This document shows positions 11,616 through 26,047 of a stretch of 64,000 nucleotides of DNA, in pieces (the stretch's first letter is position 1; every line of letters starts with the position of its first letter). The notes under the pieces are model-generated. The model did not search any database. It had not been told where the DNA came from and saw only the letters and a list, made by a program, of their open reading frames with translations. The DNA lies in contig CAXKVF010000076.1 of NCBI GenBank assembly GCA_964057225.1, positions 434,001 through 498,000 on the forward strand, in the 5' to 3' direction. Position numbers and translations under genes: made by a program. Origin of the DNA: Auanema rhodensis (Eukaryota > Nematoda > Chromadorea > Rhabditida > Rhabditidae).

Positions 11616-13199
11616 TTCACGTGAAGCGAGTTACATACCAAGTGCACATCACGTGTACATTTAATTAGCATAAATTAAAGTTCACGTAAATTTCAAAGTC
11701 ATGGTTACCATGAAGCAATATCAATAAAAATTTGTTTTTAGACTAATATGGACATGGGGAATCTAATTTTGAAAACCGCATCTCTTTATCTTTTACGTGA
11801 ACCGAGTTACATACCAAGTGCACATCACGTGTACATTTAATTAGCATAAATTAAAGTTCACGTAAAATTCAAAGTCATGGTTACCATGCACCAATATCAA
11901 TAAAAATTTGTTTTTAGACTAATATGGACATGGGGAATCTAATTTTGAAAACCGCATCTCTTTATCTTTTACGTGAAGCGAGTTACATACCAAGTGCACA
12001 TCACGTGTACATTTAATTAGCATAAATTAAAGTTCACGTAAATTTCAAAGTCATGGTTACCATGAAGCAATATCAATAACAATTCGTTTTTAGACTAATA
12101 TGGACATGGGGAATCTAATTTTGAAAACCGCATCTCTTTATCTTTCACGTGAAGCGAGTTACATACCAAGTGCACATCACGTGTACATTTAATTAGCATA
12201 AATTAAAGTTCACGTAAATTTCAAAGTCATGGTTACCATGCACCAATATCAATAAAAATTTGTTTTTAGACTAATATGGACATGGGGAATCTAATTTTGA
12301 AAACCGCATCTCTTTATCTTTTACGTGAAGCGAGTTACATACCAAGTGCACATCACGTGTACATTTAATTAGCATAAATTAAAGTTCACGTAAATTTCAA
12401 AGTCATGGTTACCATGAAGCAATATCAATAACAATTCGTTTTTAGACTAATATGGACATGGGGAATCTAATTTTGAAAACCGCATCTCTTTATCTTTCAC
12501 GTGAAGCGAGTTACATACCAAGTGCACATCACGTGTACATTTAATTAGCATAAATTAAAGTTCACGTAAATTTCAAAGTCATGGTTACCATGCACCAATA
12601 TCAATAAAAATTTGTTTTTAGACTAATATGGACATGGGGAATCTAATTTTGAAAACCGCATCTCTTTATCTTTTACGTGAAGCGAGTTACATACCAAGTG
12701 CACATCACGTGTACATTTAATTAGCATAAATTAAAGTTCACGTAAAATTCAAAGTCATGGTTACCATGCACCAATATCAATAAAAATTTGTTTTTAGACT
12801 AATATGGACATGGGGAATCTAATTTTGAAAACCGCATCTCTTTATCTTTTACGTGAAGCGAGTTACATACCAAGTGCACATCACGTGTACATTTAATTAG
12901 CATAAATTAAAGTTCACGTAAATTTCAAAGTCATGGTTACCATGAAGCAATATCAATAACAATTCGTTTTTAGACTAATATGGACATGGGGAATCTAATT
13001 TTGAAAACCGCATCTCTTTATCTTTCACGTGAAGCGAGTTACATACCAAGTGCACATCACGTGTACATTTAATTAGCATAAATTAAAGTTCACGTAAATT
13101 TCAAAGTCATGGTTACCATGCACCAATATCAATAAAAATTTGTTTTTAGACTAATATGGACATGGGGAATCTAATTTTGAAAACCGCATCTCTTTATCT
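11616..13199. repeat. Third copy of the C3T/G11C block with local re-amplification
   Basis: The first four monomers match 6512-7215. Then the C3T + AACAATTCG monomer reappears at 12320 and 12848, separated by unmarked copies and by a C3T + T76A copy at 12672. This suggests repeated small unequal exchanges of two- and three-monomer units inside a copied block. Confidence 0.75.
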
Positions 13200-13551
13200 T
13201 TCACGTGAAGCGAGTTACATACCAAGTGCACATCACGTGTACATTTAATTAGCATAAATTAAAGTTCACGTAAATTTCAAAGTCATGGTTACCATAAACC
13301 AATATCAATAAAAATTTGTTTTTAGACTAATATGGACATGGGGAATCTAATTTTGAAAACCGCATCTCTTTATCTTTCACGTGAAGCGAGTTACATACCA
13401 AGTGCACATCACGTGTACATTTAATTAGCATAAATTAAAGTTCACGTAAATTTCAAAGTCATGGTTACCATGAAGCAATATCAATAAAAATTTGTTTTTA
13501 GACTAATATGGACATGGGGAATCTAATTTTGAAAACCGCATCTCTTTATCT

Positions 13552-16500
13552 TTCACGTGAAGCGAGTTACATACCAAGTGCACATCACGTGTACATTTAA
13601 TTAGCATAAATTAAAGTTCACGTAAATTTCAAAGTCATGGTTACCATGAACCAATATCAATAAAAATTTGTTTTTAGACTAATATGGACATGGGGAATCT
13701 AATTTTGAAAACCGCATCTCTTTATCTTTCACGTGAAGCGAGTTACATACCAAGTGCACATCACGTGTACATTTAATTAGCATAAATTAAAGTTCACGTA
13801 AATTTCAAAGTCATGGTTACCATGAAGCAATATCAATAAAAATTCGTTTTTAGACTAATATGGACATGGGGAATCTAATTTTGAAAACCGCATCTCTTTA
13901 TCTTTCACGTGAAGCGAGTTACATACCAAGTGCACATCACGTGTACATTTAATTAGCATAAATTAAAGTTCACGTAAATTTCAAAGTCATGGTTACCATG
14001 AAGCAATATCAATAAAAATTTGTTTTTAGACTAATATGGACATGGGGAATCTAATTTTGAAAACCGCGTCTCTTTATCTTTCACGTGAAGCGAGTTACAT
14101 ACCAAGTGCACATCACGTGTACATTTAATTAGCATAAATTAAAGTTCACGTAAATTTCAAAGTCATGGTTACCATGAACCAATATCAATCAAAATTTGTT
14201 TTTAGACTAATATGGACATGGGGAATCTAATTTTGAAAACCGCATCTCTTTATCTTTCACGTGAAGCGAGTTACATACCAAGTGCACATCACGTGTACAT
14301 TTAATTAGCATAAATTAAAGTTCACGTAAATTTCAAAGTCATGGTTACCATGAAGCAATATCAATAAAAATTTGTTTTTAGACTAATATGGACATGGGGA
14401 ATCTAATTTTGAAAACCGCATCTCTTTATCTTTCACGTGAAGCGAGTTACATACCAAGTGCACATCACGTGTACATTTAATTAGCATGAATTAAAGTTCA
14501 CGTAAATTTCAAAGTCATGGTTACCATGCACCAATATCAATAAAAATTTGTTTTTAGACTAATATGGACATGGGGAATCTAATTTTGAAAACCGCATCTC
14601 TTTATCTTTCACGTGAAGCGAGTTACATACCAAGTGCACATCACGTGTACATTTAATTAGCATAAATTAAAGTTCACGTAAATTTCAAAGTCATGGTTAC
14701 CATGCACCAATATCAATAAAAATTTGTTTGTAGACTAATATGGACATGGGGAATCTAATTTTGAAAACCGCATCTCTTTATCTTACACGTGAAGCGAGTT
14801 ACATACCAAGTGCACATCACGTGTACATTTAATTAGCATAAATTAAAGTTCACGTAAATTTCAAAGTCATGGTTACCATGCACCAATATCAATAAAAAGT
14901 TGTTTTTAGACTAATATGGACATGGGGAATCTAATTTTGAAAACCGCATCTCTTTATCTTTCACGTGAAGCGAGTTACATACCAAGTGCACATCACGTGT
15001 ACATTTAATTAGCATAAATTAAAGTTCACGTAAATTTCAAAGTCATGGTTACCATGCACCAATATCAATAAAAATTTGTTTTTAGACTAATATGGACATG
15101 GGGAATCTAATTTTGAAAACCGCATCTCTTTATCTTTCACGTGAAGCGAGTTACATACCAAGTGCACATCACGTGTACATTTAATTAGCATAAATTAAAG
15201 TTCACGTAAATTTCAAAGTCATGGTTACCATGCACCAATATCAATAAAAATTTGTTTTTAGACTAATATGGACATGGGGAATCTAATTTTGAAAACCGCA
15301 TCTCTTTATCTTTCACGTGAAGCGAGTTACATACCAAGTGCACATCACGTGTACATTTAATTAGCATAAATTAAAGTTCACGTAAATTTCAAAGTCATGG
15401 TTACCATGCACCAATATCAATAAAAATTTGTTTTTAGACTAATATGGACATGGGGAATCTAATTTTGAAAACCGCATCTCTTTATCTTTCACGTGAAGCG
15501 AGTTACATACCAAGTGCACATCACGTGTACATTTAATTAGCATAAATTAAAGTTCACGTAAATTTCAAAGTCATGGTTACCATGCACCAATATCAATAAA
15601 AATTTGTTTTTAGACTAATATGGACATGAGGAATCTAATTTTGAAAACCGCATCTCTTTATCTTTCACGTGAAGCGAGTTACATACCAAGTGCACATCAC
15701 GTGTACATTTAATTAGCATAAATTAAAGTTCACGTAAATTTCAAAGTCATGGTTACCATGCACCAATATCAATAAAAATTTGTTTTTAGACTAATATGGA
15801 CATGAGGAATCTAATTTTGAAAACCGCATCTCTTTATCTTTCACGTGAAGCGAGTTACATACCAAGTGCACATCACGTGTACATTTAATTAGCATAAATT
15901 AAAGTTCACGTAAATTTCAAAGTCGTGGTTACCATGCACCAATATCAATAAAAATTCGTTTTTAGACTAATATGGACATGGGGAATCTAATTTTGAAAAC
16001 CGCATCTCTTTATCTTTCACGTGAAGCGAGTTACATACCAAGTGCACATCACGTGTACATTTAATTAGCATAAATTAAAGTTCACGTAAATTTCAAAGTC
16101 ATGGTTACCATGCACCAATATCAATAAAAATTTGTTTTTAGACTAATATGGACATGGGGAATCTAATTTTGAAAACCGCATCTCTTTATCTTTCACGTGA
16201 AGCGAGTTACATACCAAGTGCACATCACGTGTACATTTAATTAGCATAAATTAAAGTTCACGTAAATTTCAAAGTCGTGGTTACCATGCACCAATATCAA
16301 TAAAAATTCGTTTTTAGACTAATATGGACATGGGGAACCTAATTTTGAAAACCGCATCTCTTTATCTTTCACGTGAAGCGAGTTACATACCAAGTGCACA
16401 TCACGTGTACATTTAATTAGCATAAATTAAAGTTCACGTAAATTTCAAAGTCATGGTTACCATGAACCAATATCAATAAAAATTTGTTTTTAGACTAATA

Positions 16501-17247
16501 TGGACATGGGGAATCTAATTTTGAAAACCGCATCTCTTTATCTTTCACGTGAAGCGAGTTACATACCAAGTGCACATCACGTGTACATTTAATTAGCATA
16601 AATTAAAGTTCACGTAAATTTCAAAGTCATGGTTACCATGCACCAATATCAATAAAAATTTGTTTTTAGACTAATATGGACATGAGGAATCTAATTTTGA
16701 AAACCGCATCTCTTTATCTTTCACGTGAAGCGAGTTACATACCAAGTGCACATCACGTGTACATTTAATTAGCATAAATTAAAGTTCACGTAAATTTCAA
16801 AGTCATGGTTACCATGCACCAATATCAATAAAAATTTGTTTTTAGACTAATATGGACATGAGGAATCTAATTTTGGAAACCGCATCTCTTTATCTTTCAC
16901 GTGAAGCGAGTTACATACCAAGTGCACATCACGTGTACATTTAATTAGCATAAATTAAAGTTCACGTAAATTTCAAAGTCGTGGTTACCATGCACCAATA
17001 TCAATAAAAATTCGTTTTTAGACTAATATGGACATGGGGAATCTAATTTTGAAAACCGCATCTCTTTATCTTTCACGTGAAGCGAGTTACATACCAAGTG
17101 CACATCACGTGTACATTTAATTAGCATAAATTAAAGTTCACGTAAATTTCAAAGTCATGGTTACCATGCACCAATATCAATAAAAATTTGTTTTTAGACT
17201 AATATGGACATGGGGAATCTAATTTTGAAAACCGCATCTCTTTCTCT
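13552..17247. repeat. 21-monomer segment, copy 2 (partner 7744-11439)
   Basis: This follows the marker order of 7744-11439. On the left the match ends at 13376, where this side has C98A/C100G and the partner has G97A/C98A. On the right it ends at 17248, where an A86G + T118C + T152C copy faces an unmarked one. Private changes here include TTTGTTTG near 14727. Confidence 0.88.
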
Positions 17248-19359
17248 TTCACGTGAAGCGAGTTACATACCAAGTGCACATCACGTGTACATTTAATTAG
17301 CATAAATTAAAGTTCACGTAAATTTCAAAGTCGTGGTTACCATGCACCAATATCAATAAAAATTCGTTTTTAGACTAATATGGACATGGGGAATCTAACT
17401 TTGAAAACCGCATCTCTTTATCTTTCACGTGAAGCGAGTTACATACCAAGTGCACATCACGTGTACATTTAATTAGCATAAATTAAAGTTCACGTAAATT
17501 TCAAAGTCATGGTTACCATGAACCAATATCAATAAAAATTTGTGTTTAGACTAATATGGACATGGGGAATCTAATTTTGAAAACCGCATCTCTTTATCTT
17601 TCACGTGAAGCGAGTTACATACCAAGTGCACATCACGTGTACATTTAATTAGCATAAATTAAAGTTCACGTAAATTTCAAAGTCATGGTTACCATGCACC
17701 AATATCGATAAAAATTTGTTTTTAGACTAATATGGACATGGGGAATCTAATTTTCAAAACCGCATCTCTTTATCTTTCACGTGAAGCGAGTTACATACCA
17801 AGTGCCCATCACGTGTACATTTAATTAGCATAAATTAAAGTTCACGTAAATTTCAAAGTCATGGTTACCATGCACCAATATCAATAAAAATTTGTTTTTA
17901 GACTAATATGGACATGGGGAATCTAATTTTGAAAACCGCATCTCTTCATCTTTCACGTGAAGCGAGTTACATACCAAGTGCACATCAAGTGTACATTTAA
18001 TTAGCATAAATTAAAGTTCACGTAAATTTCAAAGTCATGGTTACCATGCACCAATATCAATAAAAATTTGTTTTTAGACTAATATGGACATGGGGAATCT
18101 AATTTTGAAAACCGCATCTCTTCATCTTTCACGTGAAGCGAGTTACATACCAAGTGCACATCACGTGTACATTTAATTAGCATAAATTAAAGTTCACGTA
18201 AATTTCAAAGTCATGGTTACCATGCACCAATATCAATAAAAATTTGTTTTTAGACTAATATGGACATGGGGAATCTAATTTTGAAAACCGCATCTCTTTA
18301 TCTTTCACGTGAAGCGAGTTACATACCAAGTGCACATCACGTGTACATTTAATTAGCATAAATTAAAGTTCACGTAAATTTCAAAGTCATGGTTACCATG
18401 CACCAATATCGATAAAAATTTGTTTTTAGACTAATATGGACATGGGGAATCTAATTTTGAAAACCGCATCTCTTTATCTTTCACGTGAAGCGAGTTACAT
18501 ACCAAGTGCACATCACGTGTACATTTAATTAGCATAAATTAAAGTTCACGTAAATTTCAAAGTCATGGTTACCATGCACCAATATCAATAAAAATTTGTT
18601 TTTAGACTAATATGGACATGGGGAATCTAATTTTGAAAACCGCATCTCTTCATCTTTCACGTGAAGCGAGTTACATACCAAGTGCACATCACGTGTACAT
18701 TTAATTAGCATAAATTAAAGTTCACGTAAATTTCAAAGTCATGGTTACCATGCACCAATATCAATAAAAATTTGTTTTTAGACTAATATGGACATGGGGA
18801 ATCTAATTTTGAAAACCGCATCTCTTTATCTTTCACGTGAAGCGAGTTACATACCAAGTGCACATCACGTGTACATTTAATTAGCATAAATTAAAGTTCA
18901 CGTAAATTTCAAAGTCATGGTTACCATGCACCAATATCAATAAAAATTTGTTTTTAGACTAATATGGACATGGGGAATCTAATTTTGAAAACCGCATCTC
19001 TTTATCTTTCACGTGAAGCGAGTTACATACCAAGTGCACATCACGTGTACATTTAATTAGCATAAATTAAAGTTCACGTAAATTTCAAAGTCATGGTTAC
19101 CATGCACCAATATCAATAAAAATTTGTTTTTAGACTAATATGGACATAGGGAATCTAATTTTGAAAACCGCATCTCTTTATCTTTCACGTGAAGCGAGTT
19201 ACATACCAAGTGCACATCACGTGTACATTTAATTAGCATAAATTAAAGTTCACGTAAATTTCAAAGTCATGGTTACCATGCACCAATATCAATAAAAATT
19301 TGTTTTTAGACTAATATGGACATGAGCAATCTAATTTTGAGAACCGCATCTCTTTATCT

Positions 19360-21647
19360 TTCACGTGAAGCGAGTTACATACCAAGTGCACATCACGTGT
19401 ACATTTAATTAGCATAAATTAAAGTTCACGTAAATTTCAAAGTCATGGTTACCATGAAGCAATATCAATAAAAATTTGTTTTTAGACTAATATGGACATG
19501 AGGAATCTAATTTTGAAAACCGCATCTCTTCATCTTTCACGTGAAGCGAGTTACATACCAAGTGCACATCAAGTGTACATTTAATTAGCATAAATTAAAG
19601 TTCACGTAAATTTCAAAGTCATGGTTACCATGCACCAATATCAATAAAAATTTGTTTTTAGACTAATATGGACATGGAGAATCTAATTTTGAAAACCGCA
19701 TCTCTTTATCTTTCACGTGAAGCGAGTTACATACCAAGTGCACATCACGTGTACATTTAATTAGCATAAATTAAAGTTCACGTAAATTTCAAAGTCATGG
19801 TTACCATGAAGCAATATCAATAAAAATTTGTTTTTAGACTAATATGGACATGAGGAATCTAATTTTGAAAACCGCATCTCTTTATCTTTCACGTGAAGCG
19901 AGTTACATACCAAGTGCACATCACGTGTACATTTAATTAGCATAAATTAAAGTTCACGTAAATTTCAAAGTCATGGTTACCATGCACCAATATCAATAAA
20001 AATTTGTTTTTAGACTAATATTGACATAGGGAATCTAATTTTGAAAACCGCATCTCTTTATCTTTCACGTGAAGCGAGTTACATACCAAGTGCACATCAC
20101 GTGTACATTTAATTAGCATAAATTAAAGTTCACGTAAATTTCAAAGTCATGGTTACCATGCACCAATATCAATAAAAATTTGTTTTTAGACTAATATGGA
20201 CATGAGCAATCTAATTTTGAGAACCGCATCTCTTTATCTTTCACGTGAAGCGAGTTACATACCAAGTGCACATCACGTGTACATTTAATTAGCATAAATT
20301 AAAGTTCACGTAAATTTCAAAGTCATCGTTACCATGCACCAATATCAATAAAAATTTGTTTTTAGACTAATATGGACATGGGGAATCTAATTTTGAAAAC
20401 CGCATCTCTTTATCTTTCACGTGAAGCGAGTTACATACCAAGTGCACATCACGTTTACATTTAATTAGCATAAATTAAAGTTCACGTAAATTTCAAAGTC
20501 ATGGTTACCATGAACCAATATCAATAAAAATTTATTTTTAGACTAATATGGACATGGGGAATCTAATTTTGAAAACCGCATCTCTTTATCTTTCACGTGA
20601 AGCGAGTTACATACCAAGTGCACATCACGTGTACATTTAATTAGCATAAATTAAAGTTCACGTAAATTTCAAAGTCATGGTTACCATGCACCAATATCGA
20701 TAAAAATTTGTTTTTAGACTAATATGGACATGGGGAATCTAATTTTGAAAACCGCATCTCTTTATCTTTCACGTGAAGCGAGTTACATACCAAGTGCACA
20801 TCACGTGTACATTTAATTAGCATAAATTAAAGTTCACGTAAATTTCAAAGTCATGGTTACCATGCACCAATATCAATAAAAATTTGTTTTTAGACTAATA
20901 TGGACATGGGGAATCTAATTTTGAAAACCGCATCTCTTCATCTTTCACGTGAAGCGAGTTACATACCAAGTGCACATCAAGTGTACATTTAATTAGCATA
21001 AATTAAAGTTCACGTAAATTTCAAAGTCATGGTTACCATGCACCAATATCAATAAAAATTTGTTTTTAGACTAATATGGACATGGGGAATCTAATTTTGA
21101 AAACCGCATCTCTTTATCTTTCACGTGAAGCGAGTTACATACCAAGTGCACATCACGTGTACATTTAATTAGCATAAATTAAAGTTCACGTAAATTTCAA
21201 AGTCATGGTTACCATGCACCAATATCAATAAAAATTTGTTTTTAGACTAATATGGACATGGGGAATCTAATTTTGAGAACCGCATCTCTTCATCTTTCAC
21301 GTGAAGCGAGTTACATACCAAGTGCACATCAAGTGTACATTTAATTAGCATAAATTAAAGTTCACGTAAATTTCAAAGTCATGGTTACCATGCACCAATA
21401 TCAATAAAAATTTGTTTTTAGACTAATATGGACATGGGGAATCTAATTTTGAAAACCGCATCTCTTTATCTTTCACGTGAAGCGAGTTACATACCAAGTG
21501 CACATCACGTGTACATTTAATTAGCATAAATTAAAGTTCACGTAAATTTCAAAGTCATGGTTACCATGCACCAATATCAATAAAAATTTGTTTTTAGACT
21601 AATATGGACATGGGGAATCTAATTTTGAAAACCGCATCTCTTTATCT
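19360..21647. repeat. 13-monomer segment, copy 1 (partner 25344-27631)
   Basis: This 2288-bp segment matches 25344-27631 at 5984 bp (34 monomers). Markers in order are G142A + T172C, C37A + G143A, G142A, TTGACATAGGG, G142A + G144C + A158G, G88C, G40T + G119A, TCGATA, then alternating T172C and C37A copies. Its first four monomers are also at 22528-23231 and 23760-24463. Confidence 0.88.
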
Positions 21648-22175
21648 TTCACGTGAAGCGAGTTACATACCAAGTGCACATCACGTGTACATTTAATTAG
21701 CATAAATTAAAGTTCACGTAAATTTCAAAGTCATGGTTACCATGAAGCAATATCAATAAAAATTTGTTTTTAGACTAATATGGACATGGGGAATCTAATT
21801 TTGAGAACCGCATCTCTTCATCTTTCACGTGAAGCGAGTTACATACCAAGTGCACATCAAGTGTACATTTAATTAGCATAAATTAAAGTTCACGTAAATT
21901 TCAAAGTCATGGTTACCATGCACCAATATCAATAAAAATTTGTTTTTAGACTAATATGGACATGGGGAATCTAATTTTGAAAACCGCATCTCTTTATCTT
22001 TCACGTGAAGCGAGTTACATACCAAGTGCACATCACGTGTACATTTAATTAGCATAAATTAAAGTTCACGTAAATTTCAAAGTCATGGTTACCATGCACC
22101 AATATCAATAAAAATTTGTTTTTAGACTAATATGGACATGGGGAATCTAATTTTGAAAACCGCATCTCTTTATCT

Positions 22176-23231
22176 TTCACGTGAAGCGAGTTACATACCA
22201 AGTGCACATCACGTGTACATTTAATTAGCATAAATTAAAGTTCACGTAAATTTCAAAGTCATGGTTACCATGAAGCAATATCAATAAAAATTTTTTTTTA
22301 GACTAATATGGACATGGGGAATCTAATTTTGAAAACCGCATCTCTTTATCTTTCACGTGAAGCGAGTTACATACCAAGTGCACATCACGTGTACATTTAA
22401 TTAGCATAAATTAAAGTTCACGTAAATTTCAAAGTCATGGTTACCATGAAGCAATATCAATAAAAATTTGTTTTTAGACTAATATGGACATGGGAAATCT
22501 AATTTTGAAAACCGCATCTCTTTATCTTTCACGTGAAGCGAGTTACATACCAAGTGCACATCACGTGTACATTTAATTAGCATAAATTAAAGTTCACGTA
22601 AATTTCAAAGTCATGGTTACCATGAAGCAATATCAATAAAAATTTGTTTTTAGACTAATATGGACATGAGGAATCTAATTTTGAAAACCGCATCTCTTCA
22701 TCTTTCACGTGAAGCGAGTTACATACCAAGTGCACATCAAGTGTACATTTAATTAGCATAAATTAAAGTTCACGTAAATTTCAAAGTCATGGTTACCATG
22801 CACCAATATCAATAAAAATTTGTTTTTAGACTAATATGGACATGGAGAATCTAATTTTGAAAACCGCATCTCTTTATCTTTCACGTGAAGCGAGTTACAT
22901 ACCAAGTGCACATCACGTGTACATTTAATTAGCATAAATTAAAGTTCACGTAAATTTCAAAGTCATGGTTACCATGAAGCAATATCAATAAAAATTTGTT
23001 TTTAGACTAATATGGACATGAGGAATCTAATTTTGAAAACCGCATCTCTTTATCTTTCACGTGAAGCGAGTTACATACCAAGTGCACATCACGTGTACAT
23101 TTAATTAGCATAAATTAAAGTTCACGTAAATTTCAAAGTCATGGTTACCATGCACCAATATCAATAAAAATTTGTTTTTAGACTAATATTGACATAGGGA
23201 ATCTAATTTTGAAAACCGCATCTCTTTATCT
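22176..23231. repeat. Six-monomer higher-order unit, copy 1
   Basis: The order is a nine-T monomer, G144A, G142A + T172C, C37A + G143A, G142A, then TTGACATAGGG. Further copies start at 23408 (+1232 bp) and 24992 (+1584 bp). The unequal spacing comes from different numbers of spacer monomers: one after this copy, three after the next. Confidence 0.87.
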
Positions 23232-23407
23232 TTCACGTGAAGCGAGTTACATACCAAGTGCACATCACGTGTACATTTAATTAGCATAAATTAAAGTTCA
23301 CGTAAATTTCAAAGTCATGGTTACCATGCACCAATATCAATAAAAATTTGTTTTTAGACTAATATGGACATGGGGAATCTAATTTTGAAAACCGCATCTC
23401 TTTATCT

Positions 23408-24463
23408 TTCACGTGAAGCGAGTTACATACCAAGTGCACATCACGTGTACATTTAATTAGCATAAATTAAAGTTCACGTAAATTTCAAAGTCATGGTTAC
23501 CATGAAGCAATATCAATAAAAATTTTTTTTTAGACTAATATGGACATGGGGAATCTAATTTTGAAAACCGCATCTCTTTATCTTTCACGTGAAGCGAGTT
23601 ACATACCAAGTGCACATCACGTGTACATTTAATTAGCATAAATTAAAGTTCACGTAAATTTCAAAGTCATGGTTACCATGAAGCAATATCAATAAAAATT
23701 TGTTTTTAGACTAATATGGACATGGGAAATCTAATTTTGAAAACCGCATCTCTTTATCTTTCACGTGAAGCGAGTTACATACCAAGTGCACATCACGTGT
23801 ACATTTAATTAGCATAAATTAAAGTTCACGTAAATTTCAAAGTCATGGTTACCATGAAGCAATATCAATAAAAATTTGTTTTTAGACTAATATGGACATG
23901 AGGAATCTAATTTTGAAAACCGCATCTCTTCATCTTTCACGTGAAGCGAGTTACATACCAAGTGCACATCAAGTGTACATTTAATTAGCATAAATTAAAG
24001 TTCACGTAAATTTCAAAGTCATGGTTACCATGCACCAATATCAATAAAAATTTGTTTTTAGACTAATATGGACATGGAGAATCTAATTTTGAAAACCGCA
24101 TCTCTTTATCTTTCACGTGAAGCGAGTTACATACCAAGTGCACATCACGTGTACATTTAATTAGCATAAATTAAAGTTCACGTAAATTTCAAAGTCATGG
24201 TTACCATGAAGCAATATCAATAAAAATTTGTTTTTAGACTAATATGGACATGAGGAATCTAATTTTGAAAACCGCATCTCTTTATCTTTCACGTGAAGCG
24301 AGTTACATACCAAGTGCACATCACGTGTACATTTAATTAGCATAAATTAAAGTTCACGTAAATTTCAAAGTCATGGTTACCATGCACCAATATCAATAAA
24401 AATTTGTTTTTAGACTAATATTGACATAGGGAATCTAATTTTGAAAACCGCATCTCTTTATCT
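23408..24463. repeat. Six-monomer higher-order unit, copy 2
   Basis: This has the same six-marker order as 22176-23231. It is followed by G142A + G144C + A158G, G88C and an unmarked monomer before the next unit, matching what follows the four-monomer core at 19360. Confidence 0.87.
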
Positions 24464-24991
24464 TTCACGTGAAGCGAGTTACATACCAAGTGCACATCAC
24501 GTGTACATTTAATTAGCATAAATTAAAGTTCACGTAAATTTCAAAGTCATGGTTACCATGCACCAATATCAATAAAAATTTGTTTTTAGACTAATATGGA
24601 CATGAGCAATCTAATTTTGAGAACCGCATCTCTTTATCTTTCACGTGAAGCGAGTTACATACCAAGTGCACATCACGTGTACATTTAATTAGCATAAATT
24701 AAAGTTCACGTAAATTTCAAAGTCATCGTTACCATGCACCAATATCAATAAAAATTTGTTTTTAGACTAATATGGACATGGGGAATCTAATTTTGAAAAC
24801 CGCATCTCTTTATCTTTCACGTGAAGCGAGTTACATACCAAGTGCACATCACGTGTACATTTAATTAGCATAAATTAAAGTTCACGTAAATTTCAAAGTC
24901 ATGGTTACCATGCACCAATATCAATAAAAATTTGTTTTTAGACTAATATGGACATGGGGAATCTAATTTTGAAAACCGCATCTCTTTATCT

Positions 24992-26047
24992 TTCACGTGA
25001 AGCGAGTTACATACCAAGTGCACATCACGTGTACATTTAATTAGCATAAATTAAAGTTCACGTAAATTTCAAAGTCATGGTTACCATGAAGCAATATCAA
25101 TAAAAATTTTTTTTTAGACTAATATGGACATGGGGAATCTAATTTTGAAAACCGCATCTCTTTATCTTTCACGTGAAGCGAGTTACATACCAAGTGCACA
25201 TCACGTGTACATTTAATTAGCATAAATTAAAGTTCACGTAAATTTCAAAGTCATGGTTACCATGAAGCAATATCAATAAAAATTTGTTTTTAGACTAATA
25301 TGGACATGGGAAATCTAATTTTGAAAACCGCATCTCTTTATCTTTCACGTGAAGCGAGTTACATACCAAGTGCACATCACGTGTACATTTAATTAGCATA
25401 AATTAAAGTTCACGTAAATTTCAAAGTCATGGTTACCATGAAGCAATATCAATAAAAATTTGTTTTTAGACTAATATGGACATGAGGAATCTAATTTTGA
25501 AAACCGCATCTCTTCATCTTTCACGTGAAGCGAGTTACATACCAAGTGCACATCAAGTGTACATTTAATTAGCATAAATTAAAGTTCACGTAAATTTCAA
25601 AGTCATGGTTACCATGCACCAATATCAATAAAAATTTGTTTTTAGACTAATATGGACATGGAGAATCTAATTTTGAAAACCGCATCTCTTTATCTTTCAC
25701 GTGAAGCGAGTTACATACCAAGTGCACATCACGTGTACATTTAATTAGCATAAATTAAAGTTCACGTAAATTTCAAAGTCATGGTTACCATGAAGCAATA
25801 TCAATAAAAATTTGTTTTTAGACTAATATGGACATGAGGAATCTAATTTTGAAAACCGCATCTCTTTATCTTTCACGTGAAGCGAGTTACATACCAAGTG
25901 CACATCACGTGTACATTTAATTAGCATAAATTAAAGTTCACGTAAATTTCAAAGTCATGGTTACCATGCACCAATATCAATAAAAATTTGTTTTTAGACT
26001 AATATTGACATAGGGAATCTAATTTTGAAAACCGCATCTCTTTATCT
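24992..26047. repeat. Six-monomer higher-order unit, copy 3
   Basis: This has the same six-marker order as 22176-23231 and 23408-24463. Its last four monomers begin the 25344-27631 segment, so two duplication events of different length overlap here. Confidence 0.87.
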
